Assembly (NCBI GenBank): GCA_009787025.1
Contig: WRGT01000051.1
Coordinates: forward strand, 1-32,091
DNA length: 32,091 nucleotides
From: Spirochaetota bacterium
GTDB taxonomy: Bacteria > Spirochaetota > UBA4802 > UBA5550
Direction: 5' to 3'
Positions 1-7,343 of the stretch are shown here, piece by piece. The number at the start of each line of letters is the position of its first letter. Position 1 is the first letter of the stretch. The position numbers were made by a program, and so were the translations under genes. The notes beneath the pieces are model-generated. The model made no database searches and was not told the origin of the DNA. It saw nothing but the letters and a program-made list of their open reading frames with translations.

Positions 1-76
1 ATTTCAATAGCATTTAGGTCTTTATTCGTAAATATCCATGAAATCCGTAGACTATTTTCTTTAAGTTTATGATGTT

Positions 77-124
77 GGGTCAGAGCCTGATGGATAGTGA
101 AAAATAAGCCACATTTGTAATTTG
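77..124. repeat. REP-like motif copy upstream of tgt
   Basis: GGGTCAGAGCCTG lies at 77-89 and TTTGTAATTTG at 114-124. The same two words recur in the same order at 8564-8576 and 8582-8592, with a shorter interval. The 13-mer also occurs a third time inside tgt (234-246). Motifs of this kind are familiar from interspersed repeats associated with IS200-like or RAYT transposases; that assignment is from memory. No transposase is in the window. Confidence 0.4.
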
Positions 125-196
125 TATCTGGTCTCGATTTGTTTAAATCTTATATAATCTATTGACATCATTACAGATTATTCTATTTATTACACC

Positions 197-1309
197 ATGA
201 ATTTTTCTATAATAAAAGATGATAACAGGGCAGGGGTCAGAGCCTGCGAGCTTGAAACTGCAAGAAGTATAATTAAGACCCCAGTATTCATGCCTGTTGC
301 AACACGCGGTGCAATACGCGCATTAAGTAATCTTGATATAGAAAGTATAGGCTTTGAAATAATATTATCAAATACTTATCATATCTTTATGCGTCCGGGA
401 CCTGATGTTATTTTAAAAGCAGGGGGATTGCATAAATTTATGAATTATGAAAAGTCATTATTAACCGATTCCGGCGGATTTCAGGTATTTTCACTCAGCA
501 GCCTGTGTAAAGTAAAAGAGGATGGGGTTGAGTTTAATTCACACTTGGACGGCTCAAGGCATTTTTTTACTCCTGAAAAAGTTTTGGATATACAAAAAAT
601 TATAGGTTCTGATATTATGATGGTTCTTGATCAATGTACCGGTTATCCCATAGAAAAAAAAGATGCGGAAACGGCAATGGAGACAACTATCTCATGGGCA
701 AAAAAATCAAAGTTCCATTATGACAACACATTTGATAAGGACAGGCAGGGATGTTTTGCTATTATTCAGGGGAGTTTTTTTAATGATTTAAGGAGAGAGT
801 GCGCCGAACGACTCATTGAGCTTGATTTTACCGGATATGCAATCGGAGGGCTGTCTGTCGGAGAGCCAAAAGAGATATTCAGGGATATTACGGAGAATCT
901 TCTTCCTCATTTACCAAAGGATAAACCAAGATATATGATGGGTGTCGGGAGTCCGTTGGAGATACTTTTTGCAGTAAAACACGGAGTAGATATGTTCGAT
1001 TGCGTAATGCCTACACGCATAGCAAGAAATGGCACGCTATATACTTCAACAGGGAGGATAAATATTAAATCTGCCAAATATGAAACCGATTTTTCTCCAC
1101 TTGATGAAAATTGCCCCTGTTATGTTTGCAAAAATTTTTCCAGAGCATATTTGCGTCATATATTTAAAGCAGGTGAAATAACTTCATTAATTTATAATAC
1201 GTATCATAATCTTTATTTTATGAAACAATTTATGGATGAGATCAGAGAATCTATAATTGACGGCAGATTTAATGAGATAGAAAGGAAATGGTATGATATT
1301 TATAGTTAA
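197..1309 (+). CDS. tgt: tRNA-guanine transglycosylase (queuine synthesis)
   Basis: Bacterial TGT exchanges the wobble guanine of GUN-anticodon tRNAs for preQ1 in the queuosine pathway. The 370-residue product is the usual length. Visible motifs are FMPVATRG (31-38), DSGGFQ (91-96, general acid/base D91), the QG..GGLSVGEP region (191-224), and FDCVMPTR (267-274), where D268 is the expected nucleophile. The zinc site is C306, C308, C311 plus H337. The ATG at 197 gives the normal N-terminus, but there is no clear Shine-Dalgarno before it. TTGACA at 162-167 followed by an AT-rich block could be a promoter with a very short leader. The codons for residues 13-17 contain the 13-mer GGGTCAGAGCCTG, probably by coincidence. 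No other queuosine genes are adjacent. Confidence 0.97.
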   Translation: MNFSIIKDDNRAGVRACELETARSIIKTPVFMPVATRGAIRALSNLDIESIGFEIILSNTYHIFMRPGPDVILKAGGLHKFMNYEKSLLTDSGGFQVFSLSSLCKVKEDGVEFNSHLDGSRHFFTPEKVLDIQKIIGSDIMMVLDQCTGYPIEKKDAETAMETTISWAKKSKFHYDNTFDKDRQGCFAIIQGSFFNDLRRECAERLIELDFTGYAIGGLSVGEPKEIFRDITENLLPHLPKDKPRYMMGVGSPLEILFAVKHGVDMFDCVMPTRIARNGTLYTSTGRINIKSAKYETDFSPLDENCPCYVCKNFSRAYLRHIFKAGEITSLIYNTYHNLYFMKQFMDEIRESIIDGRFNEIERKWYDIYS

Positions 1310-1509
1310 ATTTGTGTATAAATTGATTTGTTTTTGTATTAAAATTTATAAATTATAATTTTTTAATAATAAGTTATTATATATAGACATTGAGACAAAA
1401 AGATAAATATTAGGGCTAATATGCCGGTTTATTTATATAAAATAGTAACTAAATATCAGAAATACTCTGATTTTTTAAATAAACTATATTAATCTTCACA
1501 AATTAAAGA

Positions 1510-1609
1510 TTTATAAAGCTTGACAATCTATTGAAGTTGAAGAGATTATATATAGAGTTGACAGATTCTTTATGTTTATAAAGCTTGACAATCTATTGAA
1601 GTTGAAGAG
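1510..1609 (+). repeat. 35-bp tandem direct repeat, period 65 bp
   Basis: Positions 1510-1544 and 1575-1609 are identical over 35 bp, separated by a 30-bp unrelated spacer. Each copy begins TTTATAAAGC and ends GAAGTTGAAGAG. Each contains TTGACA (1520-1525 and 1585-1590). Confidence 0.9.
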
Positions 1610-1615
1610 TATAGT
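1520..1615 (+). promoter_or_regulatory. Duplicated candidate promoters upstream of STAS gene
   Basis: Three TTGACA hexamers occur at 1520-1525, 1558-1563 and 1585-1590. The last is followed after 19 bp by TATAGT (1610-1615), a plausible sigma-70-type pair about 40 bp before the STAS start. The first has TTATAT (1546-1551) at 20 bp. Spacings are longer than ideal, so exact start points are uncertain. Confidence 0.45.
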
Positions 1616-1652
1616 ACATGTCTTAGGCGGTGTGTAATGAGGGGTGATCTTA

Positions 1653-1994
1653 ATGGAAATAAATTCCAGAAAAAAGGGTAAGGTTGTTATACTTGATATT
1701 TCCGGAGATATTACTTTATACAATGCGTCTGAGATTGTTAATACGATTGATAAAGTGATTGAAAATCAAAAATATAACGTAGTAATCAATTTAAAAGATG
1801 TTTCTTATATAGATTCTTCAGGGATAGGGGCAATTATTTCATGTTCATCACGCTTAAAAAAGAATCAAAGTGAATTGAAAATAATCAATGTTTATGCCTC
1901 CTCTGTAAAAAAAGTCTTTGAATTGACAAATTTAACATCTTTTTTTGATATTTATGATAGTGAAGAAGAAGCAATTAAATCCTTTGAACATTAA
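1653..1994 (+). CDS. Single-domain STAS anti-sigma factor antagonist
   Basis: This 113-residue protein is a complete STAS domain of the SpoIIAA/RsbV type. Such proteins bind an anti-sigma kinase when unphosphorylated and are switched by serine phosphorylation. The conserved block YIDSSGIGAI lies at residues 52-61, with S55/S56 as the expected phosphorylation site. The ATG at 1653 is preferred over the in-frame GTG at 1644 because GAGGGGTG (about 1640-1646) sits at proper distance. Stop at 1994 lies 37 bp before the LysM lipoprotein start, so the two are probably co-transcribed. No kinase or sigma factor is nearby, so the partner is unknown. A second, unlinked STAS protein is at 26497. Confidence 0.9.
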   Translation: MEINSRKKGKVVILDISGDITLYNASEIVNTIDKVIENQKYNVVINLKDVSYIDSSGIGAIISCSSRLKKNQSELKIINVYASSVKKVFELTNLTSFFDIYDSEEEAIKSFEH

Positions 1995-2031
1995 TTTGGT
2001 GAATAATAATTAAATTTTAAAAGGGGTACCT

Positions 2032-3255
2032 ATGAAACAAAAATTAAACTTAATAACTTTTGTAGTACTATTCATGTCATTATTTATTATTGCCTGCGAG
2101 GATGAAATTCCAATTAAAGAATTCTCCAAGGCGAGAGAGGCAATTGATTTGGCAAAATCTGTTAACGCAGATCAGTATAGTCCGGCAGAATTTAAAGAAG
2201 CTAATGAGCAATTGGTAAAAGCTCATTCGGCGCTTGTTAAAGATGAAGAGTATGATGAGTCTGTTGCTCTTTCAGGAAAGGCATATGATAAGGCTATGGA
2301 GGCTTATAATAAGTCTGCTGTTGTTTATGCTGCCGATAATCTTAAAAAGGCAGAACAGGCAATTTCGGAAGCAGATGCTGCTTATGCTGAAAAATTGTCT
2401 CCGGACAATTATGAAAAAGCTAAAGAGCAATACTCTGCTGCAAATGGGAAGTTTGAGAGCAAAGATTACGCAGCAGCAATTGCTTTGTCAGATGAAGCAT
2501 ACAACTCTGCTGTAAAGGCAAAAGAGGAAGCTCTTGACGGCAAATATCAGCTTAAGGTTAAAATCGACGAGGTACGCTCTACGCTTGCGAAAGTGAAGAA
2601 GTATGATTATGAACCGTATGCAAGAGATAAATTTAATATTGCCAGCGGAAAATTGAGAGATGCCGAGAGAGGTTATAACAGCGAATCTATAAAAAGCGGA
2701 TTTGAAGCGATTGAAATAGCTAAAATAAATGCAGATGCAGCATACGCAGCAACAATGAAAGGACTTTCAGAAAAGAAATTGAGCGAAGCTGAAGATGCTA
2801 TAAATCAGGCGAAAAAAGCAGGCGCTAATAAAGATGATATAGATGCGGCTAATGAAGCCTTAGAAAGAGCTAGAACTTCCAGAGGTAGAGGTAATTATGA
2901 AGACTCTATCACATATTCGGATGAGGCAATCAGGTTAGCTAATAAAGCTACGGAAGAAGGAAAGGGTTCAACAACAGTCGTAGCTAAAGGGGATGACGAT
3001 TCGGATTATGCTGACACTGAATCTGATGATGATGCTGTTGCAACAAAAACTAAGGGCAAAAATGCCGACGATGATAATTATTACTATCATAAGGTAAAGA
3101 CTTGGGAAAAAAGCGGCGAATGTCTTTCAAAAATTGCAGAGCAGTATTATAAAAATCCAAAAGCATGGAAGAAGATTTATAATGCAAACAAAGATAAAAT
3201 CAAGAATCCTGATTTAATTAGACCGGGCTGGGTATTGAGGATTCCAAAAAATTAA
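2032..3255 (+). CDS. Lipoprotein with alpha-helical repeats and C-terminal LysM
   Basis: The 407-residue product begins with a hydrophobic signal and a lipobox ending IIAC (C22), so it should be acylated and membrane-anchored in the periplasm or outer membrane. Residues about 30-310 are Ala/Lys/Glu-rich helical repeats with a recurring YSP..F..A.E...A pattern, resembling TPR-like or DUF4398-type domains. An acidic low-complexity spacer (about 315-345, many D/E) follows. Residues about 352-405 form a LysM domain (HKVKTWEKSGECLSKIAEQY to PGWVLRIPKN) expected to bind peptidoglycan. An AAGGGG Shine-Dalgarno precedes the ATG. It probably tethers the envelope to the wall; a precise function is not known. 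Confidence 0.85.
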   Translation: MKQKLNLITFVVLFMSLFIIACEDEIPIKEFSKAREAIDLAKSVNADQYSPAEFKEANEQLVKAHSALVKDEEYDESVALSGKAYDKAMEAYNKSAVVYAADNLKKAEQAISEADAAYAEKLSPDNYEKAKEQYSAANGKFESKDYAAAIALSDEAYNSAVKAKEEALDGKYQLKVKIDEVRSTLAKVKKYDYEPYARDKFNIASGKLRDAERGYNSESIKSGFEAIEIAKINADAAYAATMKGLSEKKLSEAEDAINQAKKAGANKDDIDAANEALERARTSRGRGNYEDSITYSDEAIRLANKATEEGKGSTTVVAKGDDDSDYADTESDDDAVATKTKGKNADDDNYYYHKVKTWEKSGECLSKIAEQYYKNPKAWKKIYNANKDKIKNPDLIRPGWVLRIPKN

Positions 3256-3272
3256 GTAAATTTAAAAGATGC

Positions 3273-3301
3273 GTAGAGACAAGGGCATTCCTTGTCTCTA
3301 C
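3273..3301. repeat. Dispersed palindromic repeat, copy 1
   Basis: GTAGAGACAAGG (3273-3284) and CCTTGTCTCTAC (3290-3301) form a perfect 12-bp inverted repeat around GCATT. A near-identical core occurs at 10717-10749 after thrS. No T-run follows, so it looks like an interspersed palindrome rather than a simple terminator. Here it lies between two co-directional genes. Confidence 0.8.
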
Positions 3302-3324
3302 ATAATTTTATGCAGGATTAATAG

Positions 3325-4395
3325 ATGAAATACCTACTTGCCGGATTGTTAATAGGAACAATAGCCGGTTTTTTATTATTTAGAGGCGCTTCGGCATCTG
3401 AGATTATGCCTGAGTTCTACAATCCGCTCCAATTCGATTCTATTGTTAGCGACAGCAGAAGTAATCCTAATACATTTATTGTTCCTATGGTCGATAGACT
3501 CATACTTGTAGATACTGCCGGAAACTGTGTGAGAACGGTAGAGCATGGTGACGAGCTGATTGAGTTTAGCGGCAATGGTGACTATTATATCAAATATGGG
3601 AGAATAGGAACAAAGATTGAGCTGTTCGGAATCAAGGGCGAGAGATATTGGCAGAAAGATTCCAGAGAGAAGCCCTTTATATCATATAATGGTAAGATTG
3701 TTTTTTTGCTCAATGGCGATCATAGCGGTATAAGAATTTTTGATACAAACGGTAATTCCGTTGGATCGGAGCAGATAATCGGGAGACTGTGTACATCAAT
3801 TGAATTTTCCGGAAAGAACGATTTTGGCGCGTGCGGATTTATTGACGGTCATTACTGCTTTACCGACGAGCAGGGCGTAATTATAAACAGCGGCAGAGTG
3901 CCTGTTAAAAACTCGGTTAAAGGTACAAAAATCAGTAACAACGGCAAATACGGATTTATACATTACGGCAATACAACAAAGGATTGGGTTAGGATAGTAA
4001 ATATAAACAAAAACAGGAGCTATGATTCTTCACTTGAAAATGTTCATGTTGTAAGGACAGCAATGAATATTACAGATGATGGTGACGGAGCTTTTTTTGA
4101 TAATGATAAAATTTTGCTTTTTGATAAAGGGTGCAATCTTAAATTTAAACTGGATGTTCCGAAAAAGAAAGCAGGTTTTTCCACATTGTCGTTTGAAAAC
4201 GGGATATATGTGCTGGGTTATACTAAAAATACGGGCGAATCACAGTTGGTAGTTTTTAAAAGCAACGGAGATATATTCTATGCAAAGGATTTTTCAAATG
4301 AATCATTTTTAAGCGGAATTATTCGTGACGATCTTATTTTCCTAAGAGGCTCTGATAATCTGCTTGCATATAAGATCCGTCTTTCAACTGAGTGA
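3325..4395 (+). CDS. Exported or membrane-anchored beta-propeller-like protein
   Basis: I do not recognise a named family. The 356-residue protein starts with a strongly hydrophobic segment (residues 2-20) followed by GASASE, which could be a cleaved signal or an N-terminal anchor. The rest is beta-rich with repeated units of the form hydrophobic strand, DT.GN or NGDY turn, strand. This is typical of WD40/YVTN-like propellers and suggests six or seven blades. No catalytic motif is visible. It follows the LysM lipoprotein, separated by 69 bp containing a palindrome, so joint expression is possible. The last 62 bp overlap the 3' end of the glycosyltransferase gene on the other strand. Confidence 0.65.
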   Translation: MKYLLAGLLIGTIAGFLLFRGASASEIMPEFYNPLQFDSIVSDSRSNPNTFIVPMVDRLILVDTAGNCVRTVEHGDELIEFSGNGDYYIKYGRIGTKIELFGIKGERYWQKDSREKPFISYNGKIVFLLNGDHSGIRIFDTNGNSVGSEQIIGRLCTSIEFSGKNDFGACGFIDGHYCFTDEQGVIINSGRVPVKNSVKGTKISNNGKYGFIHYGNTTKDWVRIVNINKNRSYDSSLENVHVVRTAMNITDDGDGAFFDNDKILLFDKGCNLKFKLDVPKKKAGFSTLSFENGIYVLGYTKNTGESQLVVFKSNGDIFYAKDFSNESFLSGIIRDDLIFLRGSDNLLAYKIRLSTE

Positions 4396-5206
4396 TTATT
4401 TGCGATAAGTTAATTGACTGTTTTTCGTTCCCCCTCTTTGCTGCTCCGTTTAATAATATTTCGCACTTTTTTATAGCCGTATTGATTGCCGCTTCCGTAT
4501 AAGTTGTATTCAAGCTGTCTCCGTAAAGATGAAGTATTTTAAGAATTGAATATAATCTAAACCTGTCCATTCCCCAATGGATTGATGACAGTTGATCTTC
4601 ATGCCCGCTGTATCTTGTTATTAATTTTTCGTTTATTAAACCTGTTTTTTCAAAAGGGGTTATTCTCAGCCAAAGATCATAATCTTCGCAGGCAGGGAGT
4701 TTTTCATCAAACATTCCGTATTTTTCAAAGATTGTCCTTGAAATACATACTGATGACGGGCTTATAAGGCAGAGGTCTAATGACGGAATAAATATTTCCC
4801 CTTGAGGTTTTATATGCTTAAACTTCGGATTTACCCTTACGCCGTTGCGTATCCATATATCCTCTGTTTGATGAATTAATATTTTCGGGTTGTTCTCAAT
4901 AAATTTTTTATGGCTGCTTAACTTGTCTCTGTGCCATATATCGTCCGAGTCTAAAAAAGTAATGTGCGGTGCGGATGAATTTATAATGCCTTTATTTCTT
5001 GCCGAACTTACTCCCGAATTTTTTTGAAATATATAAGTGATTTTATTTTCAAATTCATCAACAATATTTGCAGTTCCGTCATCTGAACCGTCATCTATTA
5101 GAATTATCTCAAAATCATTATCACTCTGTTCTAACACAGAGCGTATTGCATTTCTTACTTTATCTCTTCTGTTAAATGACGGTATAATTACACTGAAAAA
5201 AGACAT
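4334..5206 (-). CDS. Family 2 glycosyltransferase
   Basis: A 290-residue GT-A type glycosyltransferase. It opens with SVIIPSFNRRDKV and carries the nucleotide-sugar motif DDGSDDGT (38-45) and the metal-binding DSDD (86-89). The likely catalytic ED.D segment is ACEDYDLWLRI (172-182; E174, D175, D177). No transmembrane helices are seen, so it is probably cytosolic and acts on a surface polysaccharide or lipid-linked substrate; donor and acceptor cannot be told. The ATG directly abuts the ACT gene stop codon, indicating translational coupling in a paaK-ACT-GT2 unit. Its 3' end overlaps the convergent propeller-like gene by 62 bp. Confidence 0.9.
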   Translation of the reverse strand: MSFFSVIIPSFNRRDKVRNAIRSVLEQSDNDFEIILIDDGSDDGTANIVDEFENKITYIFQKNSGVSSARNKGIINSSAPHITFLDSDDIWHRDKLSSHKKFIENNPKILIHQTEDIWIRNGVRVNPKFKHIKPQGEIFIPSLDLCLISPSSVCISRTIFEKYGMFDEKLPACEDYDLWLRITPFEKTGLINEKLITRYSGHEDQLSSIHWGMDRFRLYSILKILHLYGDSLNTTYTEAAINTAIKKCEILLNGAAKRGNEKQSINLSQIITQLKDGSYMQADYQSLLGK

Positions 5207-5635
5207 CTACAAATAATAGAGTTCATTATCCGAAATTATAGTAAAGCCTGCGTCTTTTAAGATTTTTTCCGTTGCATGAACATCCTTTACCTGAAATACA
5301 AAAACAGCTCTATCCTCTCCCCGTATGGTAAATCCGTACGCGTCTTCAACATTGACGTTTTTACTTGAAAGAATGGATGTCGCCTTATGTAAACTTCCGG
5401 GTGTATCATCAATTATTATTGCTACTATACTCACTAATGTTGATGCAATCCCTGCGTTTTGTAAGTACTCATTTCCTTCCGCAGGCTTATCAAGGAGTAG
5501 TTTTATAATACCATAATCGCCTGTGTCCGAAATTGTAATGGCTCTGATGTTAATGTTATTTTTTCCCAAAATTTCAGTAACACGGTTTAATTTTCCCGGC
5601 TTGTTCTCTGCAAAGACAGATACCTGATGCGGCAT
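5207..5635 (-). CDS. Tandem ACT-domain protein
   Basis: This 142-residue protein consists of two ACT modules. The first (about 1-68) starts HQVSVFAENKPGKLNRVTEI; the second (about 70-140) contains DDTPGSLHKATSIL. ACT domains bind amino acids and act as regulators. A free-standing double-ACT protein beside phenylacetate-CoA ligase is a recurring arrangement in anaerobes, often linked to aromatic amino acid or aryl-acid metabolism. The gene has a strong GGAGG Shine-Dalgarno, sits 10 bp after the ligase stop, and its own stop abuts the glycosyltransferase start. The ligand is not predictable from sequence alone. Confidence 0.88.
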   Translation of the reverse strand: MPHQVSVFAENKPGKLNRVTEILGKNNINIRAITISDTGDYGIIKLLLDKPAEGNEYLQNAGIASTLVSIVAIIIDDTPGSLHKATSILSSKNVNVEDAYGFTIRGEDRAVFVFQVKDVHATEKILKDAGFTIISDNELYYL

Positions 5636-5645
5636 ATATAACCTC

Positions 5646-6941
5646 CTATATTATCCTATTGTCTATTACCCTTTTTGCTTTACCTTCACTTGCAGGTAAA
5701 GAGCCGGGCTCCATAAATTCAACTCTCGGATTGATTACAATGATTGCGCGGAGTTTTTCGACTATATCCTTATTGAGTCTTTTAAGCGCCTTTATATCCC
5801 CTTGAAATAATTTGGAATATAATTCAACCTGTATATGCATCCTATCAAGACCGTTTTCTCTATCAATGATTATGACATAATTGTTTCCTATTTCCGGTAT
5901 GTTCATTAAGACAGATTCAATCTGTGACGGGAATACATTTACACCGCCGACAATAATCATATCATCGCTTCTTCCCTTTATCCTTTCAATTCTCCTGTGT
6001 GTTCTTCCGCATTCGCACGGCTCGGGAATAATCCGTGTAAGATCCCTTGTGCGATACCTGATTATCGGCATTGCCTCTCTGTTTATGTGCGTAATGACAA
6101 GTTCGCCCTCTTCTCCGTCGGGAAGCTGTTCCCCGGTATTAGGATTTATTATCTCCACAATATAAGAATCTTCAACAACATGCATCCCTTTTTTATGAAT
6201 ACAATCCATTGCAACGCCCGGACCGTTCATCTCCGAGAGCCCATAGCTGTTATAGGCATCAATCCCCCATAAATTCTCAAGTTTTTCCGTAGTTGCCTGA
6301 GAATAGGGCTCTGCGCCGAAATATGCCTTTTTTAATGACAGATCATGGGGATTGATTCCGTTTTCTTTTATTACCTCTACCAAGTGGAGCGCATAGCTTG
6401 GCGTTATATGAATAACCGTTGTATTAAAATCCTGAAGAAGCTGGATCTGCCTGAGGCTGTTTCCTGTTGCCGACGGAATAACGGTACAGCCGAGCTTTTC
6501 GGCTCCATAATGCAAACCAAGTCCTCCTGTAAAGAGACCATACCCCATCATGTTTTGAAAAACATCCTCCTTTCTTGTACCTGTAGCATACATAGCCCTT
6601 GCAATCTGATTAGCCCAATGGTCAATATCTTTCTGAGTATAATATATTACAGTGGACTTGCCGGTTGTTCCGGACGAGGCATGAATTCTTACAATGTCGG
6701 AAGCCGGAACAGCGACCATGCCGTCAGGATAACTCAAGCGAAGATCGTGTTTTGTTGTAAACGGCAAATCCTTTATATGCTCTAAAGTCTTTATTTTTGA
6801 AACATCAATTTTTTTATCACTAAAAAACTTGTTGTAATATCTTGTTTGTGAAGCTGCATTAAGCGCTTTTTTTAATCTGTCAAACTGTAATGTGTTAAGT
6901 TCGTTTCGAGACATAGTCTCAATTTTTTCATCTAAATACAT
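5646..6941 (-). CDS. paaK: Phenylacetate-CoA ligase (AMP-forming)
   Basis: A 431-residue member of the adenylate-forming family, normal PaaK length. It would activate phenylacetate or a related aryl acid to its CoA thioester through an acyl-AMP. Motifs are the P-loop-like HASSGTTGKST (87-97), NSYGLSEMNGPG (231-242), RYRTRDLT (295-302), GRSDDMIIVGG (323-333) and the C-terminal EGKAKR with the expected catalytic lysine near 421-423. The ATG at 6941 has AAGGTT upstream. It heads a (-) strand unit with the ACT gene 10 bp downstream. No phenylacetyl-CoA degradation genes and no indolepyruvate oxidoreductase genes are in the window. The substrate could be phenylacetate, indoleacetate or another aryl acid. 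Confidence 0.93.
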   Translation of the reverse strand: MYLDEKIETMSRNELNTLQFDRLKKALNAASQTRYYNKFFSDKKIDVSKIKTLEHIKDLPFTTKHDLRLSYPDGMVAVPASDIVRIHASSGTTGKSTVIYYTQKDIDHWANQIARAMYATGTRKEDVFQNMMGYGLFTGGLGLHYGAEKLGCTVIPSATGNSLRQIQLLQDFNTTVIHITPSYALHLVEVIKENGINPHDLSLKKAYFGAEPYSQATTEKLENLWGIDAYNSYGLSEMNGPGVAMDCIHKKGMHVVEDSYIVEIINPNTGEQLPDGEEGELVITHINREAMPIIRYRTRDLTRIIPEPCECGRTHRRIERIKGRSDDMIIVGGVNVFPSQIESVLMNIPEIGNNYVIIIDRENGLDRMHIQVELYSKLFQGDIKALKRLNKDIVEKLRAIIVINPRVEFMEPGSLPASEGKAKRVIDNRII

Positions 6942-7016
6942 TGATTTAACCTTATAAATTTTTATTCATGATAATTAATTCTTTTCATATTAATCCGTCA
7001 ATAATTAATTGGTTCG

Positions 7017-7113
7017 GCAATAATTATCTTTATTATGATAATTGTATATGTTTGAATCCTGTCTGTATATAGGCGGCTAACTGCAATAATTATCTTTATT
7101 ATGATAATTGTAT
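7017..7113. repeat. 31-bp direct repeat pair, period 66 bp
   Basis: Positions 7017-7047 and 7083-7113 are identical. Each begins GCAATAATTATC and ends GATAATTGTAT. AATTATC and GATAATT within each copy are complementary, giving a 7-bp stem and 8-nt loop. The 35-bp interval between copies is unrelated sequence. With only two copies and no cas genes this is not called a CRISPR. It could be a duplicated operator upstream of paaK. Confidence 0.9.
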
Positions 7114-7133
7114 CCGCGTTGTAATCGTGCAAA

Positions 7134-7150
7134 GAGGCTGTCTAATAAGT
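7134..7150. mobile_element. Possible solitary insertion-sequence end
   Basis: GAGGCTGTCTAATAAGT resembles, from memory, terminal inverted repeats of IS1182-like and related insertion sequences. No matching opposite end or transposase is seen nearby, so it would be a remnant. Confidence 0.25.
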
Positions 7151-7169
7151 GCTGGCAACAAAGAATAAT

Positions 7170-7195
7170 AAAAAAAGAGGTTTTTGTTACACCTC
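7170..7195 (-). terminator. Weak terminator-like hairpin on the minus strand
   Basis: Read on the minus strand, GAGGT and ACCTC (5-bp stem, 9-nt loop) are followed by seven T. There is no obvious (-) strand gene upstream that needs it, so it may be a relic of a lost element. Confidence 0.3.
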
Positions 7196-7229
7196 ACATA
7201 TAATATTAAAGGATTGACATAAGAATTAA

Positions 7230-7258
7230 TTGACATGTTTTATAAAGTATTTTATTTT
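7230..7258 (+). promoter_or_regulatory. Candidate sigma-70-type promoter for FGE-like gene
   Basis: TTGACA (7230-7235), 17-bp spacer, TATTTT (7253-7258). A second TTGACA at 7214-7219 lies upstream. The gene start at 7344 implies a leader of roughly 80 nt. Confidence 0.5.
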
Positions 7259-7343
7259 AAGATTAAACAGGATAAATGTTAAAAAACTTAATCCGTTTAA
7301 TGTATTTGTATATGTAATTTAAAATAATAAACCGGGTGGCTAT

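Larger units (their letters stand above)
1310..1652. other. 343-bp AT-rich intergenic region
   Basis: No convincing gene. The left 200 bp are very AT-rich with no clear terminator for tgt. A 23-codon ATG ORF at 1421-1492 lacks a Shine-Dalgarno and was not accepted. The right third holds a perfect 35-bp direct repeat with TTGACA boxes, which probably drives the STAS gene. Confidence 0.6.
6942..7343. other. 402-bp divergent intergenic region
   Basis: It lies between the (-) strand paaK unit and the (+) strand FGE-like gene. It holds a perfect 31-bp direct repeat pair, an IS-end-like 17-mer at 7134-7150, a weak (-) strand terminator-like hairpin at 7170-7195, and a promoter-like TTGACA..TATTTT at 7230-7258. 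No coding region is apparent. Confidence 0.7.

Noticed and set aside
1421-1492. 23-codon ATG ORF in the tgt-STAS gap
   Set aside because: No Shine-Dalgarno at usual spacing, very AT-rich, and no recognisable protein pattern.
6345-6785. 146-codon ORF on the plus strand inside paaK
   Set aside because: A shadow of the well-supported ligase gene on the other strand; it has no family pattern.
7017-7113. Minimal CRISPR array
   Set aside because: Two copies only, the repeat is AT-rich, there are no cas genes, and a single spacer-length interval proves little. The same applies to 1510-1609.
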